A DNA stretch of 27,533 nt from Bacillus sp. JCM 19058. Its GTDB lineage: Bacteria; Bacillota; Bacilli; Bacillales_H; Bacillaceae_D. A model generated the notes under the pieces. That model did no database searches. It had not been told where the DNA came from and worked only from the letters and a program-made list of their open reading frames with translations. Numbering within the stretch: the first letter of the stretch is position 1; each line of letters starts with the position of its first letter. Below are positions 1 through 9,537 of this stretch, in pieces. The translations under genes and the position numbers were made by a program. Location of the stretch: NCBI GenBank assembly GCA_001310555.1, contig BAXO01000073.1:1-27533 (forward strand), read 5' to 3'.

Positions 1-27
1 GCTCGTTAATACACCAATTCGTTTCAT
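1..27 (-). CDS. pfkA: 6-phosphofructokinase, first 9 codons only
   Basis: Only the N-terminus is in the window. The reverse strand from position 27 reads MKRIGVLTS, the conserved opening of bacterial ATP-dependent 6-phosphofructokinase (the next residues in the family are the GGDSPG ATP loop). A strong ribosome binding site, GGAGG at 36-40, lies 8 bases before the ATG. The call is supported by synteny: in Bacillus, pfkA follows accA on the same strand. The enzyme phosphorylates fructose 6-phosphate in glycolysis. The rest of the gene lies beyond position 1. Confidence 0.85.
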
Positions 28-80
28 TATTCCTACCTCCTTTAATTGAGTCGCAGTAAACATAACTGCTCGACGGTCGC

Positions 81-231
81 TTTGACATCCTCACTAATCG
101 TCAGCTACGAGCTGACACGTTGTCTAATTCCTATGTTTCCAGACCTTCCCCGATTGCACAGTCTCCTTTTTCAGGCGAGCCTTCACTCTATAAGTGTTTC
201 ACAGGTCGTTTCAACTAGTGCATAGGATGCA
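81..231 (-). mobile_element. Orphan IS200/IS605-type right end (possible TnpB tail plus omega/reRNA scaffold)
   Basis: On the minus strand a perfect 7-bp hairpin (GTCAGCT, loop 107-109, AGCTGAC; 100-116) is followed by GAGGATGTCAA ending at 82. From memory this resembles the subterminal hairpin and right-end sequence of IS605/IS1341-type elements, where the tnpB-associated guide RNA scaffold ends. Upstream on the same strand a short open frame ending at 183 could be the tail of a TnpB protein, but no zinc-finger or RuvC part of TnpB is visible between 232 and 560. I therefore call it a remnant or non-autonomous copy. It points toward pfkA, whose start lies about 55 bases beyond the element end. 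The family assignment was not searched. Confidence 0.4.
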
Positions 232-557
232 AAAACCTATTAAAACTGAAAAAAAGACACCGTTTCATTGAATGGGTTTCTGAATTGAGCGCACTCTAGG
301 ACTTTTACAAAATTCAATCGTTAAAAATATTATGTACGAATAAAAATGAACAGTGCTTCTGAATCCAAGGAGACAGCCCTTTTTATTTTCTGCTCAATAA
401 CTTCATCATTGTGAATCGATACGTTCCCGAAAACAGTAGTAGAGGACTATGAGCGATGACCCATTCAAATGAGTTGACGCAAACTTTTTTTACAACCTAT
501 ATTAATGAAAATACCACTTAAATGAATCGATTTCAATACTGTTCAAATGAAAGATAG
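232..557. other. Gene-free stretch between IS-like remnant and accA terminator
   Basis: About 325 bases with stops in all frames and no recognisable gene. It is AT-rich, with several weak TATAAT-like boxes on the minus strand near 320 that could belong to the pfkA promoter, but none has a convincing -35 partner. No repeat or RNA gene seen. Confidence 0.5.
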
Positions 558-589
558 AAAAGTGCTTTCCATTGATAGAAAGCACTTTT
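558..589 (-). terminator. Rho-independent terminator after accA (bidirectional)
   Basis: A perfect 12-bp inverted repeat, AAAAGTGCTTTC (558-569) and GAAAGCACTTTT (578-589), with an 8-base loop. It begins three bases after the accA stop codon. The A/T ends of the stem give a U-run on either strand. Confidence 0.8.
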
Positions 590-591
590 TC

Positions 592-1569
592 TTATTCTAT
601 CGGGCTGATATCGCTTACAGACGTATATTTTCCGATATTTTTATATTTTTGGTATCGCTGATTGACTAGCTCTTCTTCAGATAACTGATCAAGCTCATTT
701 AATGATTGCTCAATTGCGGCGTCAATTGCGGCAGACAATTCCTCGATGTTATGATGCGCCCCACCTTTGCATTCTCTTATAATTTGATCAATAATACCGA
801 GTTCTTGCAAATCAGGTGCTGTGATTTTCATCGATTCGGCCGCTTTTTTTAGCTTGTGCTGCATCCTTCCATAAAATTGTTGCCGCACCTTCCGGCGAAA
901 TCACCGAATAGATTGAGTTTTCGAGCATGTGGATATGATTGCCAACTCCAAGCTAATGCTCCGCCGCTCCCGCCTTCACCAATGACAATGCAAATAATCG
1001 GAACCGTCAGCCCCGACATTTCCAGTAAGTTTCTTGCAATCGCTTCGCTTTGCCCGCGTTCTTCCGCTGCTTTACCTGGGTATGCACCTTTCGTATCGAT
1101 AAAGCATAAAATCGGGCGCTTGAATTTATTCGCTTGCTTCATTAAGCGCAACGCTTTTCTGTATCCTTCCGGATGTGGCATCCCAAAGTTGCGGCGTATG
1201 TTTTCCTTCGTGTCCTTGCCTCGTTGATGGCCAATAACAGTAACCGGTCGCCCTTTATACTTAGCAATTCCAGCAACGATCGCCTCATCGTCTCCATAAA
1301 GCGATCGCCGTGCATTTCTAGAAAATCAGTAAATAAATATTCAATGTAATCTAAGGTCGTCGGCCGTTCGCTGTGACGGGCAATCTGGACGCGTTCCCAC
1401 GCTTGCAAATTCCCGTAAATTTCCTGTTCAAGCTGTTTTAGCCTTTTTTTTCAAGCTTAGCAATTTCATCCGATAAATCAATTTCCCTTTCCTCTGTGAA
1501 CGTACGAAGCTCAGAAATTTTGTTTTTTAACTCAACGATTGGCTTTTCAAAATTTAAATCGGTTGCCAC
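592..1569 (-). CDS. accA: Acetyl-CoA carboxylase carboxyltransferase subunit alpha (frameshifted in this read)
   Basis: AccA pairs with AccD to transfer the carboxyl group from biotin (on AccB) to acetyl-CoA, giving malonyl-CoA for fatty acid synthesis in the cytoplasm. Read across its frames it gives a 325-residue protein colinear with Bacillus AccA: N-terminal coiled region, [73 protein letters not shown], the oxyanion-hole glycines [12 protein letters not shown], and the [13 protein letters not shown] tail. Start is GTG at 1569, with GGAGG at 1577-1581 seven bases upstream. The frame is broken near 1445-1451 (A/T run), 1298 (a missing T in HGDRF-Y), 958 and 845-851 (A7). It follows accD with 12 bases between, so the two are co-transcribed. 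Since the protein is essential, the breaks are probably sequence errors. Confidence 0.93.
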
Positions 1570-1581
1570 CTCGTACCCTCC

Positions 1582-2430
1582 TTATTCTTTCCGATGCATA
1601 TCCAGAACTTTTGTTAACACGTCTTTCATTTCTGAACGAGCTATCACTCGGTCAAGCTGCCCATGCTTCAAAAGGAATTCAGCCGTCTGAAAATCCTCAG
1701 GCAGCTCCTGACGAATCGTTTGTTCAATGATTCTCCTACCCGCAAAACCAATTAAAGCTTTTGGCTCCGCGAAGTTATAATCTCCTAACGAAGCGAAGCT
1801 TGCCGATACTCCTCCGGTCGTCGGGTGAGTCATAACCGAAATAAAGAGACCGCCCGAGCGGTTTAGCTTCTCCAAGGCAGCGCTCGTCTTCGCCATCTGC
1901 ATCAGACTTAAGATGCCCTCTTGCATTCTTGCTCCTCCCGAAGCCGAAAATAACACGAATGGAACGTTTTTTTTCTATCGCCGCTTCAATCGCGCGAGCA
2001 ATTTTTTCCCCGACGACAGAGCCCATGCTGGCCATTCGGAACCTCGCATCCATTACCCCGATAATTAAAGGTAACTTATCGATCGTTCCTTCGCCTGTGA
2101 CGATCGCTTCGTTTAAATTCGTTTTGCGGCGATCGGCTACAAGCTTCTCCTCATAGCCTGGAAAAGCAAGCGGATTTTCACTGATCAAATCCGCATCAAA
2201 TTCTACAAAGCTACCTTGGTCAAGCAAGCTCTCAATTCGTTCGTATGCACTCATACGATGATGATATCCGCAGGAAGCGCAGACGAGTAAATTTTTCTTT
2301 AATTCCTTCGTATACATAATCGTTCGGCAAGATGGACATTTTGTCATTAAGCCTTCAGGCACTTCCTGCTTCGCTCGTTCGGAAGGGATTGTAGCATACT
2401 TTTTTTCTTTGTGAAAAAGTCCTTAAGCAA
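1582..2430 (-). CDS. accD: Acetyl-CoA carboxylase carboxyltransferase subunit beta (frameshifted in this read)
   Basis: Beta subunit of the carboxyltransferase half of acetyl-CoA carboxylase. The reconstructed protein of about 282 residues starts [16 protein letters not shown] and carries the four-cysteine zinc finger (CPSC ... CASC) near residues 29-51, then [54 protein letters not shown] and [12 protein letters not shown], all hallmarks of AccD. The likely start is TTG at 2430, chosen because it matches the family N-terminus and has GAGGTG upstream. The frame is interrupted near 2400 (A run, one base short) and near 1966-1973 (A8, probably one too many). Stop at 1582, directly followed by the accA ribosome binding site. 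Confidence 0.93.
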
Positions 2431-2528
2431 TATTCGCACCTCACTCGTTTACAAATGTTCTGATTTGGGCTCTTTGGCTCCACTTCAGAATAATTGATGG
2501 TAGCTGGCTTCGCGCAGTCTACCGCTTG

Positions 2529-3761
2529 TTAATCAATAATCGCTAGTTGACGAGTTTTCTCTGCAACCGCTTCTGGATCCACCCTTTTTCTGGCGACACC
2601 TGTCTCCATTGCTGTCTTAGCTACCGCTGCTGCGACTGCAGGAGCTACTCTCGGTCGAACGGGGCAGGAATGACGTAATCGACCGACAGGTCCTTCTCTT
2701 CGATCAAATTTGCGATCGCATAAACCGCTGCTACTTTCATTTCCTCATTAATATGAGTGGCTCTAACATCAAGCGCTCCTCGAAAAATACCCGGAAAAGC
2801 GAGGACGTTATTAACTTGATTTGGGAAATCGGAGCGACCCGTACCGATAACCTTTGCGCCCGCCTCTTTAGCATCCTTTGGCATAATTTCCGGAACTGGG
2901 TTCGCCATTGCAAAAATAATCGGATCAGGATTCATGCTTTTGACCATCTCCTGATCAACCGCATTTTCCACCGAGACACCGATAAAGACATCGGTTCCTT
3001 TGATCACCTCGGCTAAATTCCCTTCCAGCCGATCGCGATTCGTCATTTTTGCGACTTTTGCCTTAATATCATTCATTCCATAGCTTCGGCCTTCAAATAT
3101 GGCTCCCTTTGAATCACAAAGCACAATGTCACGGATCCCCATTCGTTGCATCAGCTTAATAATTGCAATGCCAGCAGAGCCCGCTCCATTCGCAACGACC
3201 TTAATTTCAGACATTTTTTTTCCCGGTTATTTTCAGCGCGTTAATCAGACCAGCTAATGTGACGATCGCCGTCCCGTGCTGATCATCGTGAAAGACAGGA
3301 ATATTCGTTTCCTTCTTTAACCGTTCTTCAATCATAAAACAGCTTGGCGCTGCAATATCTTCCAAATTCACTCCACCAAAGGTCGGTTCAAGCAGCTTCA
3401 CCGTTTCGACAATCGTATCGATGTCATTTGAGCGTAGGCAAATCGGAAAAGCATCGACTCCAGCAAACGATTTAAACAGCACCGCTTTCCCTTCCATGAC
3501 TGGCAAGGAAGCTTCTGGTCCAATATTGCCAAGACCTAACACAGCCGTTCCGTTACTGACGACAGCAACCATATTGCCCTTCATCGTATATTCATAGACC
3601 GTTTCGACATCCTCAAATATTTCTTTACAAGGTTCGGCCACCCCTGGGGAATAAGCAAGGCTCAAATCCTTGGAATTCCTTACTGGTACCTTCGATTTTG
3701 ACTCTAGTTTTCCTCGATTGTGGCGATGAATGTGCAAAGATTCTTCTCTTAACGTTGACAT
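2529..3761 (-). CDS. ytsJ: NAD(P)-dependent malic enzyme (YtsJ type; frameshifted in this read)
   Basis: Oxidatively decarboxylates malate to pyruvate and CO2. The reconstructed protein of about 411 residues equals the family length. N-terminal malic domain: [11 protein letters not shown] (catalytic Tyr region), [19 protein letters not shown] (catalytic Lys region), VNLEDIAAP and HDDQHGTA (metal site). C-terminal NAD(P) domain: [42 protein letters not shown]. Start is ATG 3761, with AAGGAG ten bases upstream; the in-frame GTG at 3770 would sit on the ribosome binding site. Frame breaks at the A8 run near 3207-3214 and at a missing C near 2653; beyond it the family tail ends RQLAIID at a TAA at 2529. 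Its own promoter lies at 4005-4033. B. subtilis YtsJ is NADP-linked; cofactor choice here is inferred. Confidence 0.92.
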
Positions 3762-4000
3762 AGTGGGCACTCTCCTTTTTGGGCGAATCAGCTCTCAGCC
3801 TTCTTAGCCGGAACGATCCCCGATATTTAGAGAAAGCGTTACGCTTCTCAGTACAATTCGCTTTAAAATGCCCGCTCTCCTCTTCCAAAGCTCGTATAAG
3901 CAGCCAAGGAAACGCGGTGTCCTTTTGTCGCTCAGCTAAACGACTGACAGCGACGGTTCGATCCCTTTAGCATAATATGATTGCCGGACTATTAAACCAT
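3762..4000 (-). other. Long 5' leader of the malic enzyme gene
   Basis: About 235 bases separate the predicted transcription start from the ATG. It contains an imperfect hairpin centred near 3837-3845 (GAGAAGCG / CGCTTTCTC). No T-box, riboswitch or catabolite-response consensus is convincing, and I see no gene in it. Confidence 0.35.
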
Positions 4001-4004
4001 TCCC

Positions 4005-4033
4005 ATTATAAACAAAAGGAATCGTTTCGCCAA
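4005..4033 (-). promoter_or_regulatory. Sigma-A-like promoter for the malic enzyme
   Basis: Minus-strand -35 TTGGCG (4028-4033), a 17-base spacer and a perfect -10 TATAAT (4005-4010). It lies just downstream of the dnaE stop (4057), so the malic enzyme need not rely on dnaE transcription. Confidence 0.65.
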
Positions 4034-4056
4034 GGGGCTTTCCAACTTCTTACCAG

Positions 4057-7000
4057 CTATTTTAACACGACATGCGCTTTTCCGAGAAGCTGCTCAAGCT
4101 CAAGCAAGCATTCATCGGACGATTCTGCATAGCATTCGCTTCCAAGCGCCATCGTCTTCTTATTTTCCTCAAAATACAAAATTACAGGCGTCTCCCCCGG
4201 AAATTTCTCAAGGGTGCCTTTTATTTTTGCCAATAGCGACGCCTCTTCTTTGTTTTCACCCGTAAGACGCAAGTACAATATTTGCTTGTTGCTTTTCAAT
4301 GTCCGAACAGGCACGAGCTTTTCAACAATAAACTGTACACGCTGACGGGAGTGGTCGAAGCGACCTTCAGCAAATAGCAGCTCTCCCTCCTTGAGGCTAG
4401 TATAGACCTTTTTCCACACCGCAGGAAAACGACCGCCTCGCAGCTTGCACTTTCATCATTTAATTTAAGAAAAGCCATCGGCTCACCTTTTTTTAGTTTT
4501 AATTTGTTTTGTCGATACGAGCAGTCCAGCAATCCTGACCCGTCTTCTTTGCTCGAGAGCAAGCTCAAGCGGCAAGCGTGAATAGCTTTTAAGCTGTTGA
4601 CTATATGGCTCGATTGGATGACCAGACAAATAGAAACCTAATACTTCCTGTTCATAATCAAGCCGTTCGAGAGCGGTCAACGGTTCTGCCTGTTCGTGAT
4701 CCGGTACCTCTGGCTTAATGGTAAACATGCCCGCACTTTCCTCCTGAAAGGCTCTTACTTTCTCGGCAAAGCCGAGTGCATGATCTAGCGTTCTTAGGAG
4801 CACCGCCCGATCGTGTCCGAAAAAATCTAGAGCTCCGGCTTTAATTAGATTCTCTGTCGCTCGTTTACTGCATATGCGCGGATCGGTCCGGACACAGAAA
4901 TCAAATAGGTTTTCAAACGGCTGCTTCTGTTGAAGCTCGTATAAATGGTCAATCGTTTTGGCACCAACATGGGCAATGGGTAGGAGGCCAAAGCGGATCG
5001 CCCCTGCCTGCAGGGAAAAAGCGGCTTCGCTTTCTTGCAAAGACGGCGGCAGGATTGTCAGTCCGAACTGTTTAGCTTCCTGTAAATAAGCCGCGAGTTT
5101 ATCCGGTTGCTGCCAAACACTAGAGAGCAGTGCCGTAAAAAAAATATGGCGGGATGATGGGCCTTAACGTAGGCGAGCTGATAACTAATCATACTATACG
5201 CAACAGCATGACTACGGTTAAAGCCGTAATTAGCAAAGCGCTCGATTAGAGAAAAAAAACACGGTCTGCTACTTCCTCATCATAGCCTAACTCGATAGCT
5301 CCTTTTATAAATTTCGCCTGCTGCTCCTTGATTCCCTGCTTATTTTTTTTACTGATTGCTACCCTGAGCAAATCGGCTTCGGCCATCGTAAAGCCTGCCA
5401 GCTTAGCGACAATTTGTATAATTTGCTCCTGATAGACAATCACACCGTACGTTTTCGTTAAAAAAAGGCTTCAAATCCTGGTGCAAATATTGAACGGACT
5501 CAGGCTCTTGCTTCCCTTTTATATAATCAGAAATATAATCCATCGGACCAGGACGATACAGGGCATTTACTGCAACGATATCCTCAAATTCGCTTGGCCG
5601 AAGCTGCTTAAGCACCTTTCTCATTCCTGACGATTCGAGCTGAAAGACTCCGGTTGTGTCGCCCTTACTCAATAAAGCAAAGGTTTCTCTGTCATCTAAC
5701 GGTAATTCTGAGAGCTCGAGCCTTTCCCCTTCATGCTCCTCAATAAAATCGAGCATCCTTTCAAGTAGCGTCAGATTGCGCAAGCCCAAAAAATCAAACT
5801 TTACCCCGCCTACCAATTCAACAACATCCATTGTCGCCTGAGTCAATGGGATATTTGCGTGACCGCTTTGCAGAGCGACGATTTCCGTCAATTTCTCCTG
5901 ATGGATAACGACTCCGGCGGCGTGCGTAGACGCATGCCGCGGCAGCCCCTCGATCGCCTGTGCTAGCTTTAACAGCCTCCTGACCTCATCCGACTCCGCA
6001 ATAAGCTCCTTCAGCCTTTGGCTTTGCCGAATCGCTTTTGCTAACGTCGTACCTGGAGCTGACGGAATCTCCCGGGCGACTTGCTCAATCGTATAGCTAT
6101 GAAAAGCGAGCACTTTACCGACATCGCGTACAGCCGCCTTGGCTGCCAGCGTTCCGAACGTCAGAATTTGGGCGACGTGACCTCGACCGTATTTCCTTTG
6201 AACATATTCGATCACTTCTTCGCGCCGGTGATCGGGGAAATCTAGGTCAATATCTGGCAAAGAGACGCGTTCCGGATTCAAAAAAACGCTCAAACAGCAA
6301 ATCGTATTTCAGCGGATCAACATTTGTAATCCCTAACAAATAAGCAACCAATGATCCTGCGGCCGATCCCCTACCCGGTCCGATTAAGATCGCCTGCTTT
6401 CGGGCAAAGGAAACGAAGTCCCACACAATCAAAAAGTAATCCGAAAAGCCCATCGTTTTAATCACATCGAGCTCATAGTCAAGACGCGCGAGCAGTGCCT
6501 CGCCTGGCTCCTGATAGCGTTCGTTAATGCCAGCCAGACATAATTCGCGTAGCTTCTCGCCCGGAGATTGTTCTGGCGGAAGAGGGAAAGCGGGAATGTG
6601 CGGCTTGCCTAGCTCAAGCTCGATCCTGCAACGATCCGCTATCGCTGCCGTCGCCTCTAACTCTGACTGATACCGTGAAAATTTCTCCGTAAGCTCAGCA
6701 GGCGCTTGCAAATACGATTCCTGCTCATGAAAAGCCTCCTTCACCATTTGCAACGTCTCGCCCTTTTGGATCGCCTGTACGACTAAATACGATTCATAGT
6801 CAGAGCGGTGGAGAAAACGAACCGGATTCGAGACGATCGTTTGCAATTCATACCTTTTGGCAAAAGCACGGATTTTTTTCATGGGTTTGGCTTGATAATC
6901 GGGATCACCCTGCAGCTCCATGTAGCAGTCTGTCCGCTCCGCCCTGTTAAGCCATTGCCGGAGCGCTTGCTCAGCCTCGGGCTCCGTCCCCGCTTCAATA

Positions 7001-7403
7001 ACACGCGCAAGCGGACTAAGCCGGTAGGGGAAAATCAGCAAACAGTTCTTGACAAACGGCCAAACCTCTTCCTTTTTCAATGCTGGTGCCTCATCGTTCA
7101 TTTTGATCTTTGTGGCAAGCTTCAGCAAATTTTTGTAGCCTTGATTATTTTTGGCGAGTAATCGTATGAGACCGGAATCAGCCTCATGTTCACCTTCCAC
7201 TAACAATTCCAGACCTATTAGCGGCTTCACCTCATATTTGCAGCACGCTTGATAAAAAGGAATCGCCCCATACATCACATCTCTGTCTGTTAATGCTAGA
7301 GCTGAAAAGCCGATTTCTTTCGCTCGTTTAACAAGAGCCTCGATCCGGTTGGTAGAGGAAAGCAGGCTGAATTCACTGTATACTTGCGTATGTAAAGCTC
7401 CAT
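4057..7403 (-). CDS. dnaE: DNA polymerase III subunit alpha, DnaE type (frameshifted in this read)
   Basis: The error-prone Gram-positive DnaE polymerase that extends primers before hand-over to PolC. Span of about 1115 codons equals the Bacillus length. In order: N-terminal PHP domain ([19 protein letters not shown]), [19 protein letters not shown], the catalytic aspartates in [80 protein letters not shown], then the C-terminal helix-hairpin-helix/OB region ending AHVVLK. Start ATG 7403 has GAGGTG eight bases upstream. Frame breaks near 7388 (missing T), 6287 (T7), 5460-5466 (T7), 5256-5263 (T8), 5140-5147, 4491-4497 (A7) and 4430. No catalytic residue is lost once frames are joined, so sequence error is likely. 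Confidence 0.95.
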
Positions 7404-7439
7404 TCCTTTCACCTCTTTCCCGCGCCGCCTTTTTTTTCT

Positions 7440-7468
7440 ATTATAGTATGCTTGCCCAAAGAACAAAA
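7440..7468 (-). promoter_or_regulatory. Candidate dnaE promoter
   Basis: Minus-strand -10 TATAAT (7440-7445), 17-base spacer, weak -35 TTTTGT (7463-7468). It lies in the 80-base gap between the upstream small gene and the dnaE start. Confidence 0.45.
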
Positions 7469-7483
7469 GCGCAGAGCGCCTGC

Positions 7484-7705
7484 TTAGCAACGGACCATCT
7501 GGACGGCGCCGGCGGTGATAAAGAAAACCCGGGGACGCAAGGAGCTGATATTGACTGATCGGACAGAGACAATAAAAGTTTGCTCGTTGCTGGCAGCCCG
7601 CGTTAGACGGGCGGTGATTTGAATTTTATCTTTCGAAAAGAGAATACCCATCATCCGTTTTTTTGAAGTTCGAACCTTTCCCCTCTTGCCCTCAAATATT
7701 TTCAT
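7484..7705 (-). CDS. Small basic protein of unknown function, 73 aa
   Basis: Not recognised. The frame starting MKIFEGKRGKVRTSKK has an AGGAAAG ribosome binding site eight bases upstream; a longer form starting at 7747 lacks one. The protein has a basic N-terminus (several Lys/Arg in the first 18 residues), then a pattern of alternating hydrophobic residues (IQITARLTR, FIVSVRSV, RVFFITAGAV) that suggests a small beta-rich fold. No membrane segment or metal motif. It lies between dnaE and ytrH in a dense conserved cluster, oriented with dnaE. Coding potential is supported only by start context and protein-like composition. Confidence 0.5.
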   Translation of the reverse strand: MKIFEGKRGKVRTSKKRMMGILFSKDKIQITARLTRAASNEQTFIVSVRSVNISSLRPRVFFITAGAVQMVRC

Positions 7706-7726
7706 AAATTGAACTTTCCTAAATAA

Positions 7727-7756
7727 GCATATTTTCACCTTGTCCACCTATACATA
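7727..7756 (+). promoter_or_regulatory. Candidate sigma-E promoter of ytrH-ytrI
   Basis: GCATATT (7727-7733) resembles the sigma-E -35, followed after 15 bases by TATACATA (7749-7756), close to the sigma-E -10 CATACANT. In B. subtilis ytrH and ytrI belong to the mother-cell sigma-E regulon, which fits. Matches are imperfect. Confidence 0.45.
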
Positions 7757-7811
7757 GTAATAGCACCCTTCTAAAGTATCGGCTGACTAAAAAGTAAGGG
7801 AGACAATCGTT

Positions 7812-8141
7812 ATGAATCGAGAACTGCTTGCGGATTTAGTCGTGAATTATTTTGTCGCCTTTGGAGTTATAATAGGTGGTTCACTTGTTGGAGGAATCGG
7901 AGCTTTTTTTAACTGGAAAAGCCCCTCTTTCATACATGTACGATCTCGCAGGAAGCTTGAAATTTGGGCAATCGTTGCCGCAATCGGCGGATCCTTTGAT
8001 GCGATTACAAGCGTAGAACGCGGGCTCTTTCAAGGGACCCATGATGACCTGTTCAAAACGCTTTTCATGTTATTTTGCGCTCTTTGCGGAGCTCATTCCG
8101 GCAGCGTAATCATACAATGGATCGCAGGGAGTAATAACTGA
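7812..8141 (+). CDS. ytrH: Sporulation membrane protein YtrH
   Basis: A 109-residue integral membrane protein of the YtrH sporulation family, made in the mother cell and needed for full spore resistance in B. subtilis. The sequence shows an N-terminal helix (NYFVAFGVIIGGSLVGGIGAF), the conserved IWAIVAAIGGSFDAIT motif with the family's acidic residue after GGSF, an E-R-G-L turn, and a last hydrophobic helix ending GAHSGSVIIQW. Uninterrupted frame, GGGAGA before the ATG. The stop overlaps the start of ytrI (TGATG at 8139-8143), implying translational coupling. Confidence 0.92.
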   Translation: MNRELLADLVVNYFVAFGVIIGGSLVGGIGAFFNWKSPSFIHVRSRRKLEIWAIVAAIGGSFDAITSVERGLFQGTHDDLFKTLFMLFCALCGAHSGSVIIQWIAGSNN

Positions 8142-8645
8142 TGAGAGTTCCGAGATTCGAGCAGCGTCCCGGCTGGCTGCGATTTTTTGCCGGGGTGATT
8201 ATCGGCGTCCTGATTGGCTGGGGGTTCTTTCTGCACCAAAACGGTCAGGCCTATGAGTCGCTTATACTGAAGCTGACAAAGCAGGAAGATCATTCGTGAT
8301 CAGGAATACGATATCGAAGAGCTTCGTCGAGATCAAAAGCTTCAAAATGAAGAAAATCAGAAAAAGCTGACGATCCAGGAGATTCAAATTAATTTCACGA
8401 ACGATCGCCAGCTCCGCCTCAATCAATTAACGCTGTACGAGCTTGAACAGCAAGCTCTTGATGAGCTCAAGTTCCTTGAACGAAAAGATATCGAAACCGT
8501 CTTTAAAACGAGCGATTTAATGAGACGAACGATCGAAAACAAAACGTTCAAGGTCGGAGACAATGACTACGGGTTAAAGATCGTGATGGTTTCTTTGTAT
8601 ACGACACTGCAGCTCGATCTCGAAATTGTCCCGTCAGGAGGGTAA
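8141..8645 (+). CDS. ytrI: Sporulation membrane protein YtrI (frameshifted in this read)
   Basis: About 168 residues. It begins MRVPRFEQRPGWLRFFAGV, followed by one transmembrane helix (residues about 15-33), a Glu/Gln/Lys-rich coiled coil (QEYDIEELRRDQKLQNEEN), the KKLTIQEIQI segment, and a C-terminal globular part with DIETVFKTSDLMRRTIENK and VSLYTTLQLDLEI, which line up with B. subtilis YtrI. A missing base near 8291 (EEII-RDQ) shifts the frame; without repair the protein would end after 49 residues. Co-transcribed with ytrH by overlap. Confidence 0.88.
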
Positions 8646-8915
8646 AGCCTAAACGGAAACTGAAACATTGCCCGATTCCCATCTTCTTTCATTCCTTTTT
8701 CGTAGTTTTACGGCTTCGCTTGCCATTCGAGCTCGCACCTACGCGAATATGTCCTAACTAGTGTCCATCATGTTTCTACAAGTAGAGGGGGAACATTTTT
8801 CGAATCCTACGCGCCCGTTCGTTCTCCTCTGGCTACTCTTAAAATATCTTATAAAAATGGGTCAACCAGATGATTTCTAGTCAACCCTTAAAATACGATC
8901 GCACCTGTAATAAGC
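8646..8915. other. Gene-free stretch after ytrI
   Basis: About 270 bases between the convergent ytrI and DinB-family genes. Stops in all frames. A short palindrome around AAGCTT (8913-8918) at the end of the DinB-family gene is the only structure seen; no clear terminator for ytrI. Confidence 0.5.
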
Positions 8916-9455
8916 TTATTTTTCCTTATGCTTTTTCTGCATATATTCTAAGTATTCTTCCGATTTTCCTTTTGGAATACTAAGGCTTTTCCAATCCTGA
9001 TCTTTTAATTGCTTTCCAATATATACAATTTGTCCTACATGATAAGCGTAATGAGCCATCTGCCTTTCTATCGCATCAACTACCGTATGTCTTTCATTAC
9101 GAATGTATATCATCTTTAATAAATCCTGTTCTTCTAAATCACTTAATGTGTCAAAAAGAATATTCCAACCTTTTTCCAAATCTGCCATCAATTCATGCTT
9201 TGATGACCCTGTATTCTCAAACTCTTGATCACGGTTCCTATAAGGTTTTTCTCCATCCGAAGTTAAAAAGTCGGTCCACCTTGAAATCATATTTCCACTT
9301 AAGTGCTTTACTATTATTGCAACACTATTTGACTCGTTATTATAAGTCCAATGAATGTCCTCTTCCGATAGTTGATTGATCGTCTTATCTCCAAGGTCTT
9401 TAACACTTTTAAATCTTTCTCGGATAACGTTTAGATACTCATTTCCAAAACTCAT
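8916..9455 (-). CDS. DinB-superfamily protein, DUF1572 type
   Basis: Intact 179-residue cytoplasmic protein with the DUF1572 opening MSFGNEYLNVIRERFK and SEEDIHWTYNNESNSVAII. DinB folds are four-helix bundles with a three-histidine metal site; here the candidates are His in IVKHLSGNM and the HxxxH pair in AHYAYHVGQIVYIGKQL, the usual DinB C-terminal motif. Members are often thiol transferases or stress proteins of unknown substrate; no specific activity can be claimed. Start ATG 9455 is chosen over the upstream extension because GGGGGAA sits five bases before it and the family begins there. It lies downstream of nrnA on the same strand; I do not recall this gene at that point in B. subtilis, so it may be an insertion. 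Confidence 0.85.
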   Translation of the reverse strand: MSFGNEYLNVIRERFKSVKDLGDKTINQLSEEDIHWTYNNESNSVAIIVKHLSGNMISRWTDFLTSDGEKPYRNRDQEFENTGSSKHELMADLEKGWNILFDTLSDLEEQDLLKMIYIRNERHTVVDAIERQMAHYAYHVGQIVYIGKQLKDQDWKSLSIPKGKSEEYLEYMQKKHKEK

Positions 9456-9537
9456 TAGTATTCCCCCGTTACTCAGTTGTAAGGCTCTTTCGGTTCGTCT
9501 TGAATATAACAAGTCCTCTTTAATCAAAGCTCCACAT

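Noticed and set aside
1960..1980. Programmed ribosomal frameshift in accD
   Set aside because: The A8 run could be slippery, but the same kind of break occurs in a dozen unrelated genes and there is no stimulatory structure.
3830..3850. CcpA cre site in the malic enzyme leader
   Set aside because: The palindrome AGAAAGCGTTACGCTTCT has the wrong spacing around its centre for the cre consensus.
3625..3888. 87-codon minus-strand frame overlapping the malic enzyme start
   Set aside because: It is out of phase with the conserved enzyme and its translation is highly charged and non-specific.
3762..4000. T-box leader before the malic enzyme
   Set aside because: No GGTGG-type T-box sequence, specifier loop or terminator/antiterminator pair could be found.
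4057..7403. Overlapping plus-strand genes within dnaE, accA, accD and the lyase
   Set aside because: These frames are antisense or out-of-phase shadows with low-complexity or Ser/Leu/Arg-rich translations and no ribosome binding sites.
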